From Porphyromonas sp. oral taxon 275 (GTDB lineage Bacteria > Bacteroidota > Bacteroidia > Bacteroidales > Porphyromonadaceae): a DNA stretch of 64,000 bases. The position numbers were made by a program, and so were the translations under genes. This document shows positions 9,398 through 18,116 of this stretch, piece by piece. The stretch spans positions 124,001 to 188,000 of the forward strand of contig NZ_CP072333.1 in the NCBI RefSeq assembly GCF_018127745.1, in the 5' to 3' direction. Under the pieces are notes generated by a model, which saw nothing but the letters and a program-made list of their open reading frames with translations, did not search any database and was not told the origin of the DNA. How positions within the stretch are numbered: position 1 is the first letter of the stretch; every line of letters begins with the position of its first letter.

Positions 9398-11803
9398 CTA
9401 CATGCGAGAACGCAGCTCCTGAGCGCTGCCTCTAGCCTCCTTACCCTTGATGGGCGCCCCGAAGTGGTAGCTGAGGCCGATCTTGAAGTTGTTGGCCGTA
9501 GCCGTATTGACGACGCGCATCTGGTAGTCGGCATTGCCCAGACGTATGACCATATCCTTGGCGAATAGGTTGGAGAGCCCTGTGGTGAGGCGGAGCTTGC
9601 CCTGAAGGAGGCTGTAGGAGAGCCCTAGCCCCCCGTTGAGGATGTGGCCTATCCTAAGGCCTGCCTCATACATGGGCGCTGTGTAGTAGAGGGAGACCGT
9701 CCCCTGGAGCGTCTTGCTGGGGTTGAGGAAGAGCGTGTTGTTGATGTTGAAGTTGTAGCTGAGGCCTGAGCTGCTGTAGAGCTTGCTCCCCTGGTAGAGC
9801 GCGTACGAGTCGGTGTAGCTTACCTGCTGGCTAATGTAGCTCTGCAGGAAGCTCCAGCTGTTGAAGACGTAGCTCATATCCAGCGCCAGGCGTGTCTCGC
9901 TTGCGGCGTTGTCGTGCGTGTAGTAGCCCTGGTTGGTCGCGGGATCGAGGCGGATGACCTGGTTGATACCGTCCCAGAGGTGACTCCCCGAGAGCTGGAT
10001 ATTCAGCTTCCCGCCGAGGGTATAGCCGAGGCTTAGGTTGGCCTGCTGTGCAGCACGGAGGTCTTCCTTGCCCTGCAGCGTGTTGTAGCGGTTCTCATAC
10101 CTGGGGAAGGGGGAGAGCTGACCGAAGGAGGGGCGGTGTAGGCGTATGCTCCCGTTGAGGCTGAAGGCGTGGCGCTCGCTGGGCGTATAGCCGACGAAGA
10201 CCGTGGGGAAGAGGTTGAGGTAGTCCCGTGTCTTGAGGCGGCGCTGCCCGTTGACCTGGCCATCGGTATGCGTGTACTCTAGGCGCAGCCCACCGCGTAG
10301 ACTCCACTGAGCCGAGAGGGGGCGTGCTAGGTCGGCGTAGAGGGCGTAGATATGCTCGTCGAAGCGTAGCTGGTCGTGGCGCTCCCCGAGGGTGCTGCTG
10401 GCGGCGTAGTCATTGACGTTGCTCGTGCGCGTCCAGCTGCCCTTAGCCCCGAAGTTCAGCTGCATCGCCCCTAGGGGATGGCTGTAGTCGATGCTGCCTA
10501 TATAGGAGCGGGTCTGCTGATGGGTCTCGGAGTCGAAGCGGAAGTCCTGCCCGGGCAGCAGTGCCCCCGTGCTGCTGTAGCTCTTAGAGTCAAAGTTGCG
10601 CTCCTCCCTGCTCTCGAAGCCCACGTAGTCGACGTCCCAGCTGAGGCGGCGTCCGGCGTGTCCTGCGAAGCTCTTCTCTAGGTGGACGTTGGCCGAGGTG
10701 TAGCTCGAGCGGTTGGTCTCATCGGCCGTCCCAGGCATACGCAGCTGGAGCTGCCGCTCTCCTGAGGGGAGGGTCAGGTAGTCCTCGGTGAGGTTCTCTC
10801 GGCGGGGCTTCTCTGTGCTGGGAGAGAAGGAGAGGCTGCCGCCGAGGCTCAGCTCAGGGCTCAGCTGGTAGTCGAGTGAGGCACGCAGCCCCGCCCACTT
10901 ATCGACGTTCTCGAACTTAGACTCGCTACTGGAGTAGAGCGGCCGCTGGGTGTAGCTGCGGTAGGTGGCGAAGCCTCCGCGGTAGGTGCCTTGGCCGGCG
11001 TTGAGCTGCAGGGAGGAGCTGATGCGGTCCTTCTTGTAGTTGAGCCCCGTGGAGGCATAGTAGCCCCAGCGTTCGTCTCGATAGTTGAAGTCGGTGCTGA
11101 TGTTCCCGCCGAAGAAGTCATTCTTGGCCTTCTTCAGCACGATGTTCAGCACGCCCGCATTGCCCTCGGCCTCGTACTTGGCAGGAGGTGTGGTGAGGAT
11201 CTGCACCTCGCTGAGGTCGGCCTTGGAGTAGCTGCGTAGGAGATTGGCGAGCGCTGATCCCGAGAGGCGCACGCGCTTGTCATTGATCAGGACGATGACC
11301 TGCCCCTTGCCGATGAGGCTGATCCCCTGGTCGGTGACATTGAGGCCAGGGGTCTCGCGTAGGAGGTCTAGAGCGGTAGAGCCCGAGGGGGCGAGCTGCT
11401 CGGGGTCGAAGACCATGCGGTCGGCCTTGCGCTGCATGATGGGGCGCTTGGCGGCGATCTGTACCTCTCCGAGCTGCTTAGCGTCTTCACTCAGGAGGAT
11501 CTTGCCTAGGTCGGTAGCGCTGGTGAGGGTGAGCTGTCGGTGCCAGGTCTTGTAGCCTAGGGCACGTACCTCGAGGATGTAGCTACCGTGGGGGGCCTCG
11601 AAGCGGAAGGAGCCGTCGGCCTTACTCTGGGACCCCGTCACGAGGGTGCTGTCCTTGGGACTACGGAGCAGCAGGCTGGCGAAGTCCACGGGGCGCTGCG
11701 TGCTCCCGCCGAGGAGCGTCCCCTTGATGGGGCTCTTGCTCGTCTGTGCCGCGAGGCTGCTGGCAGCGGCGACGATGCAGATGAGGTTAGTTGTGATTCT
11801 CAT
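9398..11803 (-). CDS. Outer-membrane beta-barrel protein with carboxypeptidase-like N-terminal domain (PF14905 type)
   Basis: An 801-residue TonB-receptor-like protein. A short signal peptide (MRITTNLICIVAAASSLAAQ) is followed by a carboxypeptidase-regulatory-like beta-sandwich (about 24-100: IKGTLLGGSTQRPVDFA...SYILEVRALGYKTW). Then comes a plug-like segment (about 115-215: LAPSGSTALDLLRETPGLNVTDQG, GKGQVIVLINDKRV), then a barrel of the 'outer membrane beta-barrel family 3' type. No TonB box is obvious. The sequence runs about 20 residues past the last aromatic strand end (LSYHF), which is unusual for barrels with an aromatic C-terminus. The substrate is unknown. A -7 element sits directly upstream. 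Confidence 0.88.
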   Translation of the reverse strand: MRITTNLICIVAAASSLAAQTSKSPIKGTLLGGSTQRPVDFASLLLRSPKDSTLVTGSQSKADGSFRFEAPHGSYILEVRALGYKTWHRQLTLTSATDLGKILLSEDAKQLGEVQIAAKRPIMQRKADRMVFDPEQLAPSGSTALDLLRETPGLNVTDQGISLIGKGQVIVLINDKRVRLSGSALANLLRSYSKADLSEVQILTTPPAKYEAEGNAGVLNIVLKKAKNDFFGGNISTDFNYRDERWGYYASTGLNYKKDRISSSLQLNAGQGTYRGGFATYRSYTQRPLYSSSESKFENVDKWAGLRASLDYQLSPELSLGGSLSFSPSTEKPRRENLTEDYLTLPSGERQLQLRMPGTADETNRSSYTSANVHLEKSFAGHAGRRLSWDVDYVGFESREERNFDSKSYSSTGALLPGQDFRFDSETHQQTRSYIGSIDYSHPLGAMQLNFGAKGSWTRTSNVNDYAASSTLGERHDQLRFDEHIYALYADLARPLSAQWSLRGGLRLEYTHTDGQVNGQRRLKTRDYLNLFPTVFVGYTPSERHAFSLNGSIRLHRPSFGQLSPFPRYENRYNTLQGKEDLRAAQQANLSLGYTLGGKLNIQLSGSHLWDGINQVIRLDPATNQGYYTHDNAASETRLALDMSYVFNSWSFLQSYISQQVSYTDSYALYQGSKLYSSSGLSYNFNINNTLFLNPSKTLQGTVSLYYTAPMYEAGLRIGHILNGGLGLSYSLLQGKLRLTTGLSNLFAKDMVIRLGNADYQMRVVNTATANNFKIGLSYHFGAPIKGKEARGSAQELRSRM

Positions 11804-11830
11804 AAGGTGCTGTTCTAATTAAGTGGTACG

Positions 11831-11838
11831 CAAAGTTA
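11831..11838 (-). promoter_or_regulatory. -7 element for the 9398-11803 gene
   Basis: TAACTTTG on the minus strand, a perfect TAnnTTTG, 28 bp upstream of the ATG. No -33 TTTG is seen at the usual distance. Confidence 0.55.
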
Positions 11839-12109
11839 CTCATTTACCTAATATCTTGCATCACCTAGTTGGTGAAGCCCCTGCCTAGGGATCACGCCGC
11901 TGCCGAGGATGGTGGCTCAGCGGCGCTGGATCTAGCCTCGGCGGGGTGCTCAGGCTAGGGTGTCCAGCTGCTGTGTCTCCCTTGGGCGCTCGCTCTATGC
12001 CCCTCGTGCGTTCGCTGTGCAGCCCTTGTCGCAGCCTCCCGCCGCACCCTTGGATGGAGGCCGCACAGGGCTCGAACGGCCGCGAGGGCTAAGGCGCGCC
12101 GCGCTCCCC

Positions 12110-12306
12110 CTTAGGCCTCGCCGCCGATTCTTATATCACTTTGTGGCAATTCTTATATTACTTCTAGCGGAATATTATATAATATCTGGGCGAAAGTAAT
12201 ATAATATCTGTCGCATTCTTATATTATTTTTCCCGCTCCCCCTTATCCTTCCGCTCGCCGCGCCTTATCCCTCAGCTCGCCTTCCCTTATCCTTTCGCTC
12301 GTTGCC
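12110..12306. repeat. Composite 22-bp array with five AT-rich units (array B1)
   Basis: AT-rich TTATAT-type centres stand at 12131, 12153, 12175, 12197 and 12219, exactly 22 bp apart. A GC-rich CTTAGG unit precedes them by 20 bp (12110). Three CCTTATCC units follow (12241, 12263, 12285), again 22 bp apart, after one 24-bp step. The same plan recurs at 31.8 kb. The array lies upstream of the PF14905 gene and downstream of rarA. Apart from it and two flanking signals, 11804-12525 holds no credible gene. Confidence 0.88.
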
Positions 12307-12426
12307 CCCTAGCTCGGAGCGCCGCACTTCCCTGCTTTGCCTCCCGCGCTGCCTGCCTTCTAGCTTTGTCCCAGCTCTAGCCTAGCAGCACTCGTGGGGG
12401 AGGGTGGCGCTGGCCTTAGTCCCTAG

Positions 12427-12467
12427 AAAAGCAGAGCCCCCGCCTACTCGCGAGGAGTAGACGGGGC
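12427..12467 (-). terminator. Terminator after rarA
   Basis: On the minus strand a GC-rich stem of about 13 bp (12455-12467 with 12436-12449, one bulge) precedes a TTTT tract at 12430-12427. Confidence 0.75.
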
Positions 12468-12525
12468 CTTGAGGACGGAGCGCCCAGTGGGGGAGCGGGG
12501 AGTCGAAGCGTAAGGAGGCCTGCCG

Positions 12526-13806
12526 CTAGCGACGCCAGCGCTTACGCTGCCGCTCGTCGAGCTGCTGCTCGGCGGCGCTGTGGGGCTGCGGCTCCCAGAG
12601 CACTTGGCCGCGAAGCGTATCGGGCAGGTACTGCTGCTCGAGGAAGTGCCCTGGGGCATCGTGCGGATAGCGGTAGTCGCTGCCGTAGCCGAGGTCCTTC
12701 ATCAGCGAGGTCGGGGCATTGCGCAGGTGCAGCGGTACGGGCTGATTGCCCGTCTGGCGAACGAGAGCGAGGGCGCGATCTATGGCGAGGTAGGCGGAGT
12801 TGCTCTTCTCGCTGCAGGCCAGATAGATGACCGTCTCGGCCAGCGGGATGCGTCCCTCGGGCCAGCCGATACGCTCGAGGCTGGCGGCGCAGGCCTCGGC
12901 CAGCAGCAGCGCATTGGGGTTCGCCAGGCCGATGTCTTCGGCGGCGGATATCATCAGGCGTCGGGCGATGAAGCTGGGGTCTTCGCCCCCCTCGATGAGG
13001 CGCGCCAGCCAGTAGATGGCGGCGTCGGGGTCGCTGCCGCGTATGCTCTTGATCAAGGCGGAGGCGATGTCGTAGTGCAGCTCGCCGCCCTTGTCGAAGG
13101 CCAGCGGATTGGTCTGCACGAGGCTGGAGATGAGGGCGTCGGTCACCACCAGCGGATCGGCCGTGGAGGAGAGGGTGACGAGCTCGAGGATGTTGAGCGC
13201 GCGGCGGGCATCGCCGCCCGAGAGGTGCAGCAGGGCGGCCGTCTCCCTTAGCTCGATGTGCCGCGTGCGTAGCTGCTCGTCCGTGGTGAGGGCGTGCTCT
13301 AGGAGCCCCAAGAGCTCCTCGGCCCCCAGCGGCTCGAGGGTGTAGACCTGGCAGCGCGAGAGCAGGGGGCGGATGACCTCGAAGCTGGGGTTCTCCGTCG
13401 TGGCGCCGATGAGCGTCACCAGCCCCTGCTCGACGGCGCCCAGCAGCGAGTCCTGCTGGCTCTTGCTGAAGCGGTGGATCTCATCGATGAAGAGGATGGG
13501 ACGGATGCTGCGCCCGAAGAGTCCCGCCTGCTCCCCTGCGATACGCTCCAGCACCTCGCGTACCTCCTTGACGCCCGAGTGTACGGCGCTGAGGCTGTGG
13601 AAGCTGGTGTCGAGGCTGCGGGCGATGATCTCCGCCAGCGTCGTCTTGCCCACGCCTGGTGGCCCCCAGAAGATGAGCGAGGGCAGGCGCTGCTGCTCGA
13701 TCATCCGCCTGAGGACGCCCTCGGGGCCCACGAGGTGGCGCTGACCGAAGTAGCCCTCTAGGCTTGTGGGGCGCATGCGCTCGGCTAGTGGCTTGAGTAG
13801 AGTCAT
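12526..13806 (-). CDS. rarA: RarA/MgsA replication-associated AAA+ ATPase
   Basis: A 426-residue clamp-loader-like ATPase that acts at stalled replication forks. Walker A GPPGVGKT is at residues 48-55 and Walker B ILFIDEIH at about 104-111. Sensor 1 is in LIGATTENPSFEV, and the family-specific HYDIASALIKSIRGSDPDAAIYWLARL lies in the C-terminal half. The N-terminal RMRPTSLEGYFGQRHLVG is also typical. It is the last gene of a probable five-gene minus-strand operon, 24 bp after the glycosyltransferase gene. Length and motifs are normal. Confidence 0.95.
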   Translation of the reverse strand: MTLLKPLAERMRPTSLEGYFGQRHLVGPEGVLRRMIEQQRLPSLIFWGPPGVGKTTLAEIIARSLDTSFHSLSAVHSGVKEVREVLERIAGEQAGLFGRSIRPILFIDEIHRFSKSQQDSLLGAVEQGLVTLIGATTENPSFEVIRPLLSRCQVYTLEPLGAEELLGLLEHALTTDEQLRTRHIELRETAALLHLSGGDARRALNILELVTLSSTADPLVVTDALISSLVQTNPLAFDKGGELHYDIASALIKSIRGSDPDAAIYWLARLIEGGEDPSFIARRLMISAAEDIGLANPNALLLAEACAASLERIGWPEGRIPLAETVIYLACSEKSNSAYLAIDRALALVRQTGNQPVPLHLRNAPTSLMKDLGYGSDYRYPHDAPGHFLEQQYLPDTLRGQVLWEPQPHSAAEQQLDERQRKRWRR

Positions 13807-13830
13807 AGGTGAGGAGATGGGGACAAGGGG

Positions 13831-14862
13831 CTAGGGCAGCTGGCTGTAGCGCCTGTGCCCGAGGAGATAATAGTGGAGGAGGAGGCTGTAGGGCTTGAGC
13901 GGGAGGGGGAGGTCCGTGCGCCGAGCACGCATATTATTGCCTCGCGGCAGCTCGTAGTGCGGGCGCAGGATGAGGAAGCCCCGCCAGGCGCGCAGCACCG
14001 CCACCGCGTGGCGTCCTCGTCCCTGCAGGAGGTAGACGAGCGCTGCCAGCGCATCCAGCATGAGGCGCAGTAGGAGGACGAGGTAGAGGCGCGGCGTGGG
14101 GAGGTTCTTGTAGAGCATGAGGAGGTTGTTGCGGAAGTTGAGGAAGACCTTCCTCGGGCTCTCTGCCGAGAGGCTTCCGCCGCCGAGGTGATAGACGACG
14201 CCACTAGGGGCGAGGCGGATGCGCCAGCCGCGGCTGACCATGCGCCAGCATAGGTCGATCTCCTCCTGATGGGCGAAGAAGCGCGTGTCCAGCCCCCCGA
14301 GCTCGAGGTACACACTGCGGCGTACGATGAGGCAGGCCCCCGAGGCCCAGAGCAGCTCGCTAGGCTCGTCGTACTGCCCTCTGTCGACCTCCACCGTGTC
14401 CAGGAGCCGCCCGCGGCAGAAGGGATAGCCGAGGGCGTCGATGTAGCCGCCTGCTGCGCCCGCGTACTCGAAGGCCTCGGGCGCCCTCAGGGCACGGATC
14501 TTGGGCTGGACGGCGCCTAGCTCGGGCTCCGTCTCCAGCAGCTGGAGCGCTTCGTCCAGCCAGCCCTCGCTCAGGGCAGCGTCACTATTGAGCAGCACGA
14601 CGTAGGGGTAGTCGAGGGCGGCGATGGCACGGTTGTAGCCCTCCGCGAAGCCGTAGTTCTCCTCGAAGGCGAGGACCTTAACCTCGGGATAGGCGCTCTG
14701 GAGGAAGCTGAGGGACTCATCGGTCGAGCCGTTGTCGATGATGACGAGCTCGGCATAGTCTGGTGTGTGCGCGACCCAGGAGGGGGCGAAGTCCTCCAGC
14801 AGCTGTCGGCCGTTCCAGTTCAGCACCAGGACGCCGACCTTGGGGGTAGTAGCAGATGACAT
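13831..14862 (-). CDS. Family 2 glycosyltransferase
   Basis: A 343-residue GT-A enzyme of the type that adds sugars to cell-surface glycans. The N-terminus VGVLVLNWNGRQLLEDF, IIDNGSTDES (about 41-50), ENYGFAEGYNRAI (about 68-80) and the DXD-like NSDA (92-95) are characteristic of the rhamnosyltransferase-like GT2 group. The acceptor-side motif HQEEIDLCWRMVSRGWRI is also present. A hydrophobic stretch near the C-terminus (LYLVLLLRLMLDALAALVYLL) suggests membrane attachment. It sits between mtaB and rarA, away from the polysaccharide locus at 45-50 kb. Donor and acceptor are unknown. Confidence 0.9.
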   Translation of the reverse strand: MSSATTPKVGVLVLNWNGRQLLEDFAPSWVAHTPDYAELVIIDNGSTDESLSFLQSAYPEVKVLAFEENYGFAEGYNRAIAALDYPYVVLLNSDAALSEGWLDEALQLLETEPELGAVQPKIRALRAPEAFEYAGAAGGYIDALGYPFCRGRLLDTVEVDRGQYDEPSELLWASGACLIVRRSVYLELGGLDTRFFAHQEEIDLCWRMVSRGWRIRLAPSGVVYHLGGGSLSAESPRKVFLNFRNNLLMLYKNLPTPRLYLVLLLRLMLDALAALVYLLQGRGRHAVAVLRAWRGFLILRPHYELPRGNNMRARRTDLPLPLKPYSLLLHYYLLGHRRYSQLP

Positions 14863-14952
14863 AGCAGTGGTATATCGTATAGGGGTAGTATGTAGTGTCG
14901 GTCGTGCTTGGCTGCCTTGTCTTCGCTTCGTCCGCGAGGGCTGTGCGCTTCC

Positions 14953-16266
14953 TTAGCGGAGGTAGAGCCCCTGCTCGCCCTCCAGCAGCTGGTGTGGGGT
15001 GACACACGAGCGGGTGCCCACGGCAGCCGCGTCGTAGGGCTGCGCCACACGCAGGTAGTACTCGCTGTGACCTAGCATGAGGCCCTCGTAGCAGCCTTGC
15101 TCCCAGATGACCTCCTGCGGGCGGCCTAGGTGGCGCTCGTAGTAGCGGCGGAGCTTGGCCTCGGAGAGGCGCATCAGCCGCTGGCTGCGCCTGTGCTTCT
15201 CCTGCGGGCTCACCGTGTACTGGATCTGTAGGGCGCTGGTGCCTGAGCGCTCGGAGTAGGAGAAGACATGCAGCTGGGAGAAGTCCAGTCCCTCGAGGAA
15301 GTGATAGCAGTCCTCGAAGTACTCGGGCCGCTCGCCGCGCGTGCCGACGATGACGTCGATGCCGATGAAGGCCTCGGGCAGCACACGCCGTATATGCTCC
15401 ACGTGCTGGCGGAAGAGGGCGCTGTCGTAGCGGCGGCGCATCAGTCGGAGCACCTCGTCGCTGCCGCTCTGTAGGGGGATGTGGAAGTGGGGCGCTACGC
15501 GCTGGCTGGTGGCGCAGTAGTCGATGAGCTCATCGCTGAGGAGGTTGGGCTCGATGCTGCTGATACGTAGGCGGTCGAGGCCCTCGATCTGGTCGAGGGC
15601 GCGCACCAGGTCGATGAAGCGCTCGCCCGTGCTGCGGCCGAAGTCCCCGATATTGACGCCCGTCAGGACGATCTCGCGTCCGCCCGCGGCGACGATACGC
15701 TCGGCCTCCTCGACGAGCGAGGCGATGGAGCCATTGCGGCTACGTCCGCGCGCCTTGGGGATGGTGCAGTAGCTGCAGTGATAGTCGCATCCGTCCTGCA
15801 CCTTGAGGAAGTGGCGGGTACGCTCGTCGCTGGAGGAGCTGAGGTGGAAGCTATGGATGTCCCGCGTGCGGCCGTGTACCAGACGTGCCTCGGCCGTGGG
15901 GCGACCGATGGCCTCGAGGTAGGGGGCGATGTCGAGCTTCTGCTCGGCGCCCACCACCAGGCCTACGCCGTCCATACGCGCCACCTCCTCGGGGCTCAGC
16001 TGAGCATAGCATCCCGTGACGATGACGAAGGAGTCGGGGTGCTCGCGCCGAGCCTTGCGGATCATGTAGCGGCAGCGGCGGTCGGCCTGCTCGGTGACGG
16101 AGCAGGTGTTGATGACGCAGATGTCGGCACGCTCCCCAGGACGCACGCTACGTATGCCCTCGGCCAAGAGCTGCCGCCCTATGGTGGAGGTCTCGGCGAA
16201 GTTCAGCTTGCAGCCTAGGGTATAGTAGGCCGCCTTCTTGTCCTCAAACTGTGTGCGGTCGGTCAT
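14953..16266 (-). CDS. mtaB: tRNA t6A37 methylthiotransferase MtaB
   Basis: A radical-SAM enzyme that adds a methylthio group to N6-threonylcarbamoyladenosine-37 in tRNAs reading ANN codons. At 437 residues it has all three parts: the UPF0004 domain with C19, C55 (INTCSVTEQADRRCR) and C86 (VTGCYAQ) for the auxiliary cluster; the radical-SAM C160-x3-C164-x2-C167 (GCDYHCSYC); and a C-terminal TRAM-like end. The 'YYTLGCKLNFAET' N-terminus separates it from MiaB and RimO. Its start overlaps the upstream gene by 4 bp (ATGA). Confidence 0.95.
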   Translation of the reverse strand: MTDRTQFEDKKAAYYTLGCKLNFAETSTIGRQLLAEGIRSVRPGERADICVINTCSVTEQADRRCRYMIRKARREHPDSFVIVTGCYAQLSPEEVARMDGVGLVVGAEQKLDIAPYLEAIGRPTAEARLVHGRTRDIHSFHLSSSSDERTRHFLKVQDGCDYHCSYCTIPKARGRSRNGSIASLVEEAERIVAAGGREIVLTGVNIGDFGRSTGERFIDLVRALDQIEGLDRLRISSIEPNLLSDELIDYCATSQRVAPHFHIPLQSGSDEVLRLMRRRYDSALFRQHVEHIRRVLPEAFIGIDVIVGTRGERPEYFEDCYHFLEGLDFSQLHVFSYSERSGTSALQIQYTVSPQEKHRRSQRLMRLSEAKLRRYYERHLGRPQEVIWEQGCYEGLMLGHSEYYLRVAQPYDAAAVGTRSCVTPHQLLEGEQGLYLR

Positions 16267-16670
16267 CCTCGTTGCCAGCCCTTGCGTAGATAGGGAAGTG
16301 CGGCCAGCAGCAGGGCGCTACTCAGACCGCAGTAGAAGCCCGCGATGAAGCTATCGGGGGCTAGCCCTAGGCTGCGTATGCTCACGCCTAGGGCGATCAT
16401 GAAGGCCATGATGAGCCAGGAGCGGGGGCTGAAGCACTGCCACAGATAGGGCGCCTCGAGCCCAGCGACATAGTCTAGATTGCGCCGTGAGACGCGGGGG
16501 AAGATGAAGAGGGCGAAGAAGGCGAAGCTCGCCGCGAGCCACAGCAGGGGAGCGACGAGGCTCCCCTCGTAGCGCAGCCAGCTCAGGACGCCGAGGCGCA
16601 GGACATTGCCCCCTGCGATGATCCACAGTAGGGCGGCCGTCCGGTAGGCATGTCGGTGGCTAGGCTTCAT
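16263..16670 (-). CDS. Small membrane protein of unknown function
   Basis: 135 residues, with four hydrophobic segments (about 11-28, 38-56, 84-101, 108-128). The N-terminus MKPSHRHAYRTAALLWIIAGG and the C-terminal KGWQRG are positively charged. I do not recognise a family with certainty; the general pattern resembles small conserved Bacteroidota membrane proteins. It overlaps the DUF3276 gene by 11 bp on its upstream side and mtaB by 4 bp on its downstream side, so it is almost surely translated as part of this operon. Confidence 0.75.
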   Translation of the reverse strand: MKPSHRHAYRTAALLWIIAGGNVLRLGVLSWLRYEGSLVAPLLWLAASFAFFALFIFPRVSRRNLDYVAGLEAPYLWQCFSPRSWLIMAFMIALGVSIRSLGLAPDSFIAGFYCGLSSALLLAALPYLRKGWQRG

Positions 16671-17112
16671 CGGTCCATTCGATATTGATCGTCTCGAGGC
16701 TCAGATCTTCATCATCCTCGTCCTCGGGTGTGTCGGGAGTAGGCTCTAGCGCGGCGCTGGGGACGAACTCGTCCTCACCCGCGGGGGAGGCTTCGGCGCC
16801 TACGAGCGGCTGGGCCTGTGTGCTGCTCACGGCACTCAGCGCGGGGATGGCCTCGGCGAGGGCCTGCTCTCCAGAGAGGCTGAGGATGGTCTCGGCTAGA
16901 GCGCGGGTGAGCTTAGCAAAGTCCTCCTCGTAGACGAAGATACGGTGGCGCTCGGGCTTGGCCTCGCCCTCCTTGAGCTTGGTCTCGGAGAGTACGATGT
17001 ACTTATTGCCCTTGCTGTCGAGCTTAGCGTCTATGTAGTAGTAGCGTGTGCCAGCCTTGATGCGCTGCGAGGAGACAAGTGTCGCCTTGCCCCAATCCTT
17101 CTCTTGACTCAT
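16660..17112 (-). CDS. DUF3276 PUR-alpha-like nucleic-acid-binding protein
   Basis: 150 residues. The first 75 (WGKATLVSSQRIKAGTRYYYIDAKLDSKGNKYIVLSETK...HRIFVYEEDFAKL) form the PUR-repeat-like fold of DUF3276, found in Bacteroidota and spirochaetes and related to the nucleic-acid-binding BpuR. The rest is an acidic, low-complexity tail rich in Glu, Asp and Pro, ending in DEDDEDLSLETINIEWTDEA. Such acidic tails often tune nucleic-acid binding, which is inference here. It is the first gene of the mtaB-rarA operon and has a well-formed promoter. Confidence 0.85.
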   Translation of the reverse strand: MSQEKDWGKATLVSSQRIKAGTRYYYIDAKLDSKGNKYIVLSETKLKEGEAKPERHRIFVYEEDFAKLTRALAETILSLSGEQALAEAIPALSAVSSTQAQPLVGAEASPAGEDEFVPSAALEPTPDTPEDEDDEDLSLETINIEWTDEA

Positions 17113-17140
17113 TATCGTGATCTATCGTATTCGTTCCTTA

Positions 17141-17172
17141 CGAAGGTACGCAATCTCCCTCTGACTATCAAA
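17141..17172 (-). promoter_or_regulatory. Promoter of the DUF3276-mtaB-rarA operon
   Basis: On the minus strand: TTTG (17172-17169), 20 nt, then TACCTTCG (17148-17141), one base off TAnnTTTG. The ATG follows 28 bp downstream of the -7 element. Confidence 0.7.
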
Positions 17173-17290
17173 CGGCTAGCACCCCACGGGGCCGAAGGCA
17201 AAGCGCCTAGTGGCCTCACGCACCTATCCTTAGCCTAGGACGAGGGGGATGGAGGGCGCTCGGCTGCCTGCAGGGATAGGGGTGGGGCTG

Positions 17291-17380
17291 CTGAGGGATA
17301 TCTGTGAGGCGGCTGAGGGACATCCGTCAGCCGTCTCACGGATATCAGTTACGGTGTCTCAGGGATATCCCTCGCAGCGC
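17291..17380. repeat. 22-bp-period palindromic array, four units (array A2)
   Basis: Centres GATATC (17297), GACATC (17319), GATATC (17341) and GATATC (17364), spaced 22, 22 and 23 bp. The first two units closely resemble those of array A6 at 62.3 kb. Confidence 0.85.
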
Positions 17381-17557
17381 TTGCCTGAGGCTGTCGCCTC
17401 GCTCCGCCGCCTCGCAGCTCGAGCAGAGACCGAGAAGTAGCTGCAGGTATGCCTAGCCCTCGGGTAAGGACAAACGGCCGAGCAAGCCCCAGCGGGTCGA
17501 CCGGCCAAAGGCCTAAGCGCGAAGTCGAAGGAGTGCGACTACGGGACAATACCATTT

Positions 17558-17672
17558 TGAGGGTCGCCCCTGCAGGGCTTTGTCCTCTTTGCTTGGGTTT
17601 ACCCAGGGTTTGGTCGCCCTTACAGGGCTGCGCACCCTGGGCTTTGATGGGGTCGCCCCCTTGGGGCTTCTC
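17558..17672 (-). repeat. Dispersed GGGCGACC repeat, copy 2 (inverted)
   Basis: The reverse complement reproduces copy 1 (4861-4978) block by block: GGGGCGACCC, AGCCCAGGGTGCGCAGCCCT, AGGGCGACCAAACCCTGGGT, AGCCCTGCAGGGGCGACCCT. The rest of the gap 17113-17806 holds the operon promoter, array A2 and a terminator; I see no gene in it. Confidence 0.85.
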
Positions 17673-17736
17673 CTCCCTTGGGGTGGGCGCGGCCTTAGGT
17701 GGGGATTGCCTTCCTCCCCTATACTTCTAGATACAG

Positions 17737-17771
17737 CACGAGCGGCCTGCAGAGGATGCAGACCGCTCGTG
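17737..17771 (-). terminator. Hairpin ending the RND efflux operon
   Basis: A 15-bp stem (17737-17751 with 17757-17771, one G-U pair, 5-nt loop) lies 36 bp downstream of the small PII-like gene. There is no clear T-run. Confidence 0.65.
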
Positions 17772-17806
17772 AGGACTCTTGTGAGCCGAGGAGGAGGGTG
17801 GGGCGC

Positions 17807-18100
17807 CTAGATGGAGGCCTCGACCGCCCAGACGAAGGCACGCAGGCCCTGGGCAGGCGTCTCCTCGTCCATGGCCTTGAGGCGCTCCAGGAGCGTGGGC
17901 ACCTTGTCGGCGGGCGCGATGACCAAGAGGGACGAATTGAGTGTAGGCCAGGCGTGCGAGCCGAGGTGAGGATCGCCTGTGGCGCTTCCGCGTCCCTGGG
18001 TGACCTCCCAGTAGGTATAGCCGCGGAGGCTGAGCTTGCCGAGGAGCTCTATGATCTCCTCGTGGTAGGCCTGATTGTAGGAGATGAATACACTTTTCAT
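17807..18100 (-). CDS. Small PII-like protein of the RND operon
   Basis: 97 residues. It starts MKSVFISYNQAYHEEIIELL and ends GLRAFVWAVEASI; the pattern (short beta strand, helix of about 13 residues, strand, variable loop with WEVTQGRG, strand LLVIAPADKVPTLLERLK, final strand) is that of PII/CutA-like ferredoxin-fold proteins. Small PII-like genes are known next to transporter genes in many bacteria. It begins 16 bp after the pump gene, so it is cotranscribed. A regulatory role for the pump is inference; no ligand motif can be named. Confidence 0.6.
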   Translation of the reverse strand: MKSVFISYNQAYHEEIIELLGKLSLRGYTYWEVTQGRGSATGDPHLGSHAWPTLNSSLLVIAPADKVPTLLERLKAMDEETPAQGLRAFVWAVEASI

Positions 18101-18116
18101 ATCAGTAGGCTAGGGG

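Noticed and set aside
11960..12199. 79-codon plus-strand frame
   Set aside because: It ends inside the AT-rich array and has no recognisable protein features.
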